From NCBI RefSeq assembly GCF_013307225.1, contig NZ_CP028942.1, forward strand, positions 1,702,965 to 1,766,964: 64,000 nt of DNA, read 5' to 3'. Below the pieces are notes generated by a model. It ran no database searches. It saw only the letters and a program-made list of their open reading frames with translations, and was not told the DNA's origin. This stretch comes from Polynucleobacter tropicus. GTDB taxonomy: Bacteria > Pseudomonadota > Gammaproteobacteria > Burkholderiales > Burkholderiaceae. A program made the position numbers and the translations under genes. Each line of letters starts with the position of its first letter. The first letter of the stretch is position 1. Of the stretch, positions 57,558 to 64,000 are shown piece by piece.

Positions 57558-59627
57558 TTATGCCTTCAGAAATTCAGCTCGAGAACCAAGCCAACGCTCC
57601 AAGTGACGCTCAACAATATCGGCATGGTCTGCTAACAAACGTTCTGCTGCCTTTTGCGCCAACTCAATTAACCAAGCATCCCGCTGCAGGTCAACAAAGC
57701 GCAACATGGCATCTCCTGATTGCTTGGCACCTAGGAGCTCTCCGGGGCCGCGCAAAGATAAATCGCGCTCCGCAATCACGAACCCATCAGATGTTTCGCG
57801 CAAAGTCTGCAAACGCTCTTTGGCAGCCATTGATAATGGTTCTGCGTACATCAAAATGCATACCGAATCGGCTGACCCACGACCAACGCGACCTCTTAGC
57901 TGATGAATTTGAGCGTATCCAAATCGTTCAGCATGTTCAATCACCATTAATGCCGCATTAGGCACATCAACACCCACTTCGATCACTGTGGTTGCAACTA
58001 ATAACTGAATTTCATTAGCCTTAAATGCTGCCATCACCGCAGCCTTCTCATCAGCTTTTAGGCGCCCATGAACTAGGCCCACCTTAAATTCCGGTAAGGC
58101 CTTAGTAAGCTCTTCGAAGCTCTCAACAGCAGTCTGCAACTGTAGCGCTTCAGATTCCTCAATCAGAGGACATACCCAATAAGCTTGCAAGCCTTTTGAA
58201 AGCCAGCTTTGCAAACCATGAACTACCTCTTCCCTTCGGCTTGCTTTCACCACCTTAGTGGCAATTGGCTTACGCCCTGGGGGTAATTCATCAATTACTG
58301 AAACATCTAAATCAGCGTAATACGTCATCGCCAAAGTTCGTGGAATTGGCGTTGCCGACATCATGAGTTGATGGCAGTAAAACAATTCTGAGCCAACTCT
58401 CTGCTGAATCTCCAAACGTTGACGAACACCGAATCGATGTTGCTCATCAATTACGGCCAAACCCAATTTAGCAAAGTGCACATTCTCTTGAATCAAGGCG
58501 TGAGTGCCAACGACAAGTTGAGCAACACCACTTTCAATTAACTCTTGCGCTAATTTCTTTTCTTTAGCTTTCAAGCTTCCAGATAGCCATGCAATTTGCA
58601 CCCCTAGAGGCTCAAACCATTCCTTCATTTTGAGGTAATGTTGCTCAGCCAATATCTCAGTAGGCGCCATGATTGCCGCCTGATAACCATGATCTATTAC
58701 CCGCGCTGCCGCTAAAGCCGCAATCACGGTCTTACCACTACCTACATCTCCCTGCAATAAGCGATTCATTGGGAATGAATGCGATAAGTCTTCTCCAATT
58801 TCATCCCAAACGCGAGACTGTGCATCAGTTAATTGGAATGGCAGGGCTTTTACTAAGCCTTCTTCAAGGCTTGCAGTGAGTTCATCATTTTTGTTGAAGC
58901 TTGGCGCATGTCGCTCTCGACGAATCGCATGCGCGCGTTTTAATGAAATCTGTTGCGCTAGCAATTCCTCAAACTGAACACGACGCCATGCAGGATGCGT
59001 GCGGTCTAACAATGCTTGCGTGTCTGCGTCAGCTGGTGGTTGATGAAGATAGGTAATGGCAGATTGCAAACTAGGCCATTCATTGCTTGGCAATAACTGA
59101 TTCATCAATGAGCTTGGTAAAAACTCTGCCAAGCTATCTTTCAGGCTTGGGTCTCGTAATGCCTGAGTCACTGCCTTACGAATTGCCGCCTGAGAAACGC
59201 CTGCACTTGCTGGATAGACTGGGGTCAAGCTAGTTGGCAAGGGTGCATCAGGCGTAACAGCGCGCACGGTTGGGTGAACCATTTCCGAGCCCTGAAACCC
59301 TTCACGCACTTCTCCGCGTACTCGAATGTGAGCACCAACAGTCATTTGCTTTTGCTGACTTGGATAGAAATTCAGAAAACGCAAATTCAGGGTTTCTATT
59401 TGATCTTCAATGGTGACAACCATCTGCCTTCTCGGCCTAAACAAAACCTGGTTCCGAATTACTACGCCCTGAGTCTGAACTGATTTAAATCGCCCCTGAA
59501 CCAGAGCCTCACCAATCGAAAGTAATTCCGTCTCATCTTCGTAACGAGAAGGAAGATGCAAAGCAAGGGCCATTGGGCTATCTAAACCCATTTTTTGGAG
59601 TGTGTTTGGCGCTTGTTTGGTAGTCAT
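57558..59627 (-). CDS. recG: ATP-dependent DNA helicase RecG
   Basis: RecG remodels stalled replication forks and branched DNA. The 689-residue protein has the N-terminal wedge/OB domain (residues 1-220), Walker A in [20 protein letters not shown], motif [15 protein letters not shown], the helicase motifs [12 protein letters not shown] and [20 protein letters not shown], and a C-terminal [11 protein letters not shown] block. Length is normal. It is divergent from queA with only 30 bases between starts. Confidence 0.98.
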   Translation of the reverse strand: MTTKQAPNTLQKMGLDSPMALALHLPSRYEDETELLSIGEALVQGRFKSVQTQGVVIRNQVLFRPRRQMVVTIEDQIETLNLRFLNFYPSQQKQMTVGAHIRVRGEVREGFQGSEMVHPTVRAVTPDAPLPTSLTPVYPASAGVSQAAIRKAVTQALRDPSLKDSLAEFLPSSLMNQLLPSNEWPSLQSAITYLHQPPADADTQALLDRTHPAWRRVQFEELLAQQISLKRAHAIRRERHAPSFNKNDELTASLEEGLVKALPFQLTDAQSRVWDEIGEDLSHSFPMNRLLQGDVGSGKTVIAALAAARVIDHGYQAAIMAPTEILAEQHYLKMKEWFEPLGVQIAWLSGSLKAKEKKLAQELIESGVAQLVVGTHALIQENVHFAKLGLAVIDEQHRFGVRQRLEIQQRVGSELFYCHQLMMSATPIPRTLAMTYYADLDVSVIDELPPGRKPIATKVVKASRREEVVHGLQSWLSKGLQAYWVCPLIEESEALQLQTAVESFEELTKALPEFKVGLVHGRLKADEKAAVMAAFKANEIQLLVATTVIEVGVDVPNAALMVIEHAERFGYAQIHQLRGRVGRGSADSVCILMYAEPLSMAAKERLQTLRETSDGFVIAERDLSLRGPGELLGAKQSGDAMLRFVDLQRDAWLIELAQKAAERLLADHADIVERHLERWLGSRAEFLKA

Positions 59628-59657
59628 CGTTAAAATCTAATACCTGATGGTAATGCT

Positions 59658-61855
<2,198 letters not shown>

Positions 61856-61987
61856 TCCCCTCCGGGGGCAATAAACCCCTTCAAATCACCTCCAAAGCCC
61901 CATACAGTTTAGAATTGCGGGTTACGGCTTTTTCTTAAAAGCTGAAAAATAAAGCAGTTTCCAATTGGCCATTAACGGAGGTTTGAT

Positions 61988-62314
61988 ATGTGGATTAGTA
62001 ACGCTTTTGCCCAGGCTCCAGCCGCGGGCGCAGATGCAGGTGGCTTGATGAGCTTCCTCCCCTTAATCTTGATGTTCGCAGTTTTGTACTTCATCATGAT
62101 TCGTCCACAAATGAAGCGTCAAAAAGAAACTAAAGCGATGCTCGAAGCGCTTGCAGTAGGCGATGAAGTGGTTACTGTTGGCGGCATTATGGGCAAAGTA
62201 ACCGCATTGAAAGATCAAGTGGTTACTGTTGAAATTTCTGCTGGGACAGAAGTGCAATTGCAAAAAGGCGCTATCACCACTGTATTGCCAAAAGGCACAT
62301 TGAAGTCCGCTTAA
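61988..62314 (+). CDS. yajC: Preprotein translocase subunit YajC
   Basis: YajC is a small membrane protein of the SecDF-YajC complex. The 108-residue product has one membrane segment (FLPLILMFAVLYFIMI) followed by the family motif RPQMKRQKETKAMLEALAVG and GGIMGKVTALKD. ACGGAGG lies nine bases before the ATG. secD follows 23 bases downstream. Confidence 0.97.
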   Translation: MWISNAFAQAPAAGADAGGLMSFLPLILMFAVLYFIMIRPQMKRQKETKAMLEALAVGDEVVTVGGIMGKVTALKDQVVTVEISAGTEVQLQKGAITTVLPKGTLKSA

Positions 62315-62337
62315 TTTTTTATTAAAAGTATCTCGAC

Positions 62338-64000
62338 ATGAATCGCTATCCTCTCTGGAAATATTTAGTCATTGCCATTGCTTTACTAATTGGCGGACTG
62401 TATTCCTTACCCAATTTCTATGGAGAGGCTCCAGCGGTTCAAGTCTCATCTGCTAAACCAACCATTAAAGTTAATTTAGCAACGCAATCTCGTGTTGAGA
62501 AAATTCTGGCTGATGCCAGCATTGACAACACTGGAGTATTTTTTGAGGCAGCCGGCAATGTTGGCTCTATCAAAATTCGCTTTAACAATACCGACATTCA
62601 GTTACGCGCTCGCGATCTCTTGCAGCAAAAACTGAACACCGATCAAAATGATCCTAACTACACTGTAGCCCTTAATCTACTATCCAATACGCCTGGCTGG
62701 CTCAATGCAATTAATGCCCTGCCAATGCCATTAGGCCTAGATTTACGCGGTGGCGTCTACTTCCTTTTGCAAGTAGACATGAAGGGTGCAGTACAGAAGA
62801 AAGTAACCTCATTGGCTACAGATATTCGCAGCCAATTGCGTGATAAAAATATTCGCCATCAAGGTATTGATCGTGGAACAGATTCAATCGCAATCAATTT
62901 TGGTAGTAGCGATGAAGCTGAAACTGCGCGCTCACTTCTCAATACTTCCCAACCTGATCTCACTTGGTTGGTTAAAGCAAATAGTAGCACTTCAAAACTA
63001 TTGGGTGAATTCAAACCAAAAGCATTGAAAGACATTCAGGACAATGCGGTAAAACAAAACATCATCACCCTGAATAAGCGTGTAAATGAATTAGCAGTTA
63101 AAGAACCAGTAATCCAACAGCAAGGCGCTGAGCGCATTGTGGTTCAACTTCCAGGCGTGCAAGACACTGCGCGTGCCAAAGACATCATTGGTCGCACTGC
63201 AACCTTGGAATCACGCCTAGCGGATCCATTGGTATCCACCATTGGGGTTGGCGAAACACCACCTCCCAGTATGGATACTTTCCGCTTTGGTGAAAACCGT
63301 TTAGGCGTATTTAAAAAATCAGTCATTTTTAGCGGTGATCGCATTACCGATGCAAGTGCTGGCTTTGATCAAAACCAACGACCTGCAGTAAACATTTCTT
63401 TGGATGCCGCTGGTGGTCGTGTCATGCAAGAAGTAACCCGCGAAAATATTGGTAAGCCAATGGGCATGATTTTGTTTGAAAAAGGTAAGGGCGAAGTTCT
63501 CACGATTGCCACGATTCAAGGCGAATTCGGCTCTAAGTTTCAGATTACCGGTCAACCAACTACCGAGAGCGCCAATGACTTAGCCCTCTTATTGCGTGCC
63601 GGATCCCTTGCGGCACCAATGGAAATTATTGAAGAGCGCACGATTGGACCTAGCTTGGGCGCAGAAAATATTGAAAAAGGGTTTAAATCTCTATTAATTG
63701 GCTTTTCTGCAATTGCGATTTTCATGATGGCTTACTACATGCTATTTGGAACTTTCTCCGTTGTAGCTCTAGCGGTTAACCTGCTCTTATTAATTTCAGT
63801 GTTGTCCATGTTGCAGGCAACACTCACCCTTCCAGGCATTGCCGCTATGGCTTTAGCACTTGGTATGGCGATTGACTCCAATGTTTTGATTAATGAACGT
63901 ATTCGCGAAGAGCTACGCAATGGCTCCTCACCTCAAACTGCGATTGCAATTGGTTTCGATAAAGCTTGGGCAACCATCTTGGACTCTAACGTCACCACCT
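62338..64000 (+). CDS. secD: Protein translocase subunit SecD (3' end cut by the window)
   Basis: SecD with SecF uses the proton gradient to help protein export. The open frame runs from ATG 62338 to the window edge, 554 codons without a stop, so the C-terminus is missing. Visible are the N-terminal membrane segment (YLVIAIALLIGGLYSL), the LPMPLGLDLRGGVYFLLQVD motif, the periplasmic P1 domain, the head region, then the membrane block with LIGFSAIAIFMMAYYMLFG and GMAIDSNVLINERIREE. secF is expected beyond the edge. Confidence 0.96.
   Translation, partial: MNRYPLWKYLVIAIALLIGGLYSLPNFYGEAPAVQVSSAKPTIKVNLATQSRVEKILADASIDNTGVFFEAAGNVGSIKIRFNNTDIQLRARDLLQQKLNTDQNDPNYTVALNLLSNTPGWLNAINALPMPLGLDLRGGVYFLLQVDMKGAVQKKVTSLATDIRSQLRDKNIRHQGIDRGTDSIAINFGSSDEAETARSLLNTSQPDLTWLVKANSSTSKLLGEFKPKALKDIQDNAVKQNIITLNKRVNELAVKEPVIQQQGAERIVVQLPGVQDTARAKDIIGRTATLESRLADPLVSTIGVGETPPPSMDTFRFGENRLGVFKKSVIFSGDRITDASAGFDQNQRPAVNISLDAAGGRVMQEVTRENIGKPMGMILFEKGKGEVLTIATIQGEFGSKFQITGQPTTESANDLALLLRAGSLAAPMEIIEERTIGPSLGAENIEKGFKSLLIGFSAIAIFMMAYYMLFGTFSVVALAVNLLLLISVLSMLQATLTLPGIAAMALALGMAIDSNVLINERIREELRNGSSPQTAIAIGFDKAWATILDSNVTT

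Noticed and set aside
61859..61870. CCCC/GGGG stem after tgt as a terminator
   Set aside because: Loop of three bases but no T-run follows, and yajC-secD are usually cotranscribed with tgt.

Overview
The window reads as a chromosomal core segment of a free-living betaproteobacterium of the Burkholderiaceae, most like Polynucleobacter. This rests on several signs: moderate GC by eye, very short intergenic gaps, many ATGA or TAATG overlaps, gene orders typical of Burkholderiales (purM/perM-hda-HAD-pcnB-folK-panB; glnE/yhdP-nit-tldD-aroG; hrcA, hemH, grpE, dnaK, dnaJ; queA-tgt-yajC-secD) and a DUF3579 gene. The genus is an inference from layout and protein character, not from a search. I annotate 57 protein genes, one cut by the right edge (secD). 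I see no tRNA, rRNA, insertion sequence, prophage, CRISPR array or toxin-antitoxin pair. No gap between genes exceeds 300 bases.

Layout. 0-6.2 kb: ispH and fkpB, radC, ribosomal proteins L28 and L33, an acyl desaturase, an RsmB-like RNA methyltransferase and purN. 6.2-12.3 kb: a forward operon ribF-ileS-lspA-coaBC-dut. 12.3-15.3 kb: a reverse clpS-clpA operon ending in a small histone-H1-like gene. 15.5-20.6 kb: cold shock protein, DUF192 protein, a secreted hydrolase, ppnP, argG, argF, a DUF3579 gene and rpsT. 20.6-31.2 kb: murJ, a SirB1-family gene, dedA, miaA, purM, perM, hda, a HAD phosphatase, pcnB, folK and panB. 31.2-37.3 kb: the heat-shock cluster hrcA, hemH, grpE, dnaK, dnaJ. 37.4-50.5 kb: nadK, recN, glnE, the giant AsmA-like yhdP, nit, tldD and a DAHP synthase. 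50.5-56.7 kb: cobalamin adenosyltransferase, glycolate oxidase glcDEF, the PLP-homeostasis gene yggS and proC. 56.7-64 kb: recG and ubiA in reverse, then queA-tgt-yajC-secD.

Most genes are housekeeping: translation, tRNA modification (miaA, queA, tgt, ileS), protein quality control (clpSA, dnaK/J, grpE), replication control and repair (hda, radC, recN, recG), envelope biogenesis (lspA, murJ, yhdP, secD/yajC), and cofactor and amino-acid synthesis. glcDEF suggests use of glycolate, a common phytoplankton exudate.

I did not find a convincing new multi-gene system. The items most worth a second look are regulatory or small: an 8-bp perfect palindrome that surrounds a -10-like element and runs into the aroG start codon; two matched sigma-32-type promoters in front of grpE and dnaK with no visible CIRCE element although hrcA is present; probable leaderless promoters at miaA and yhdP; and a 77-residue histone-H1-like protein in the clpSA operon.
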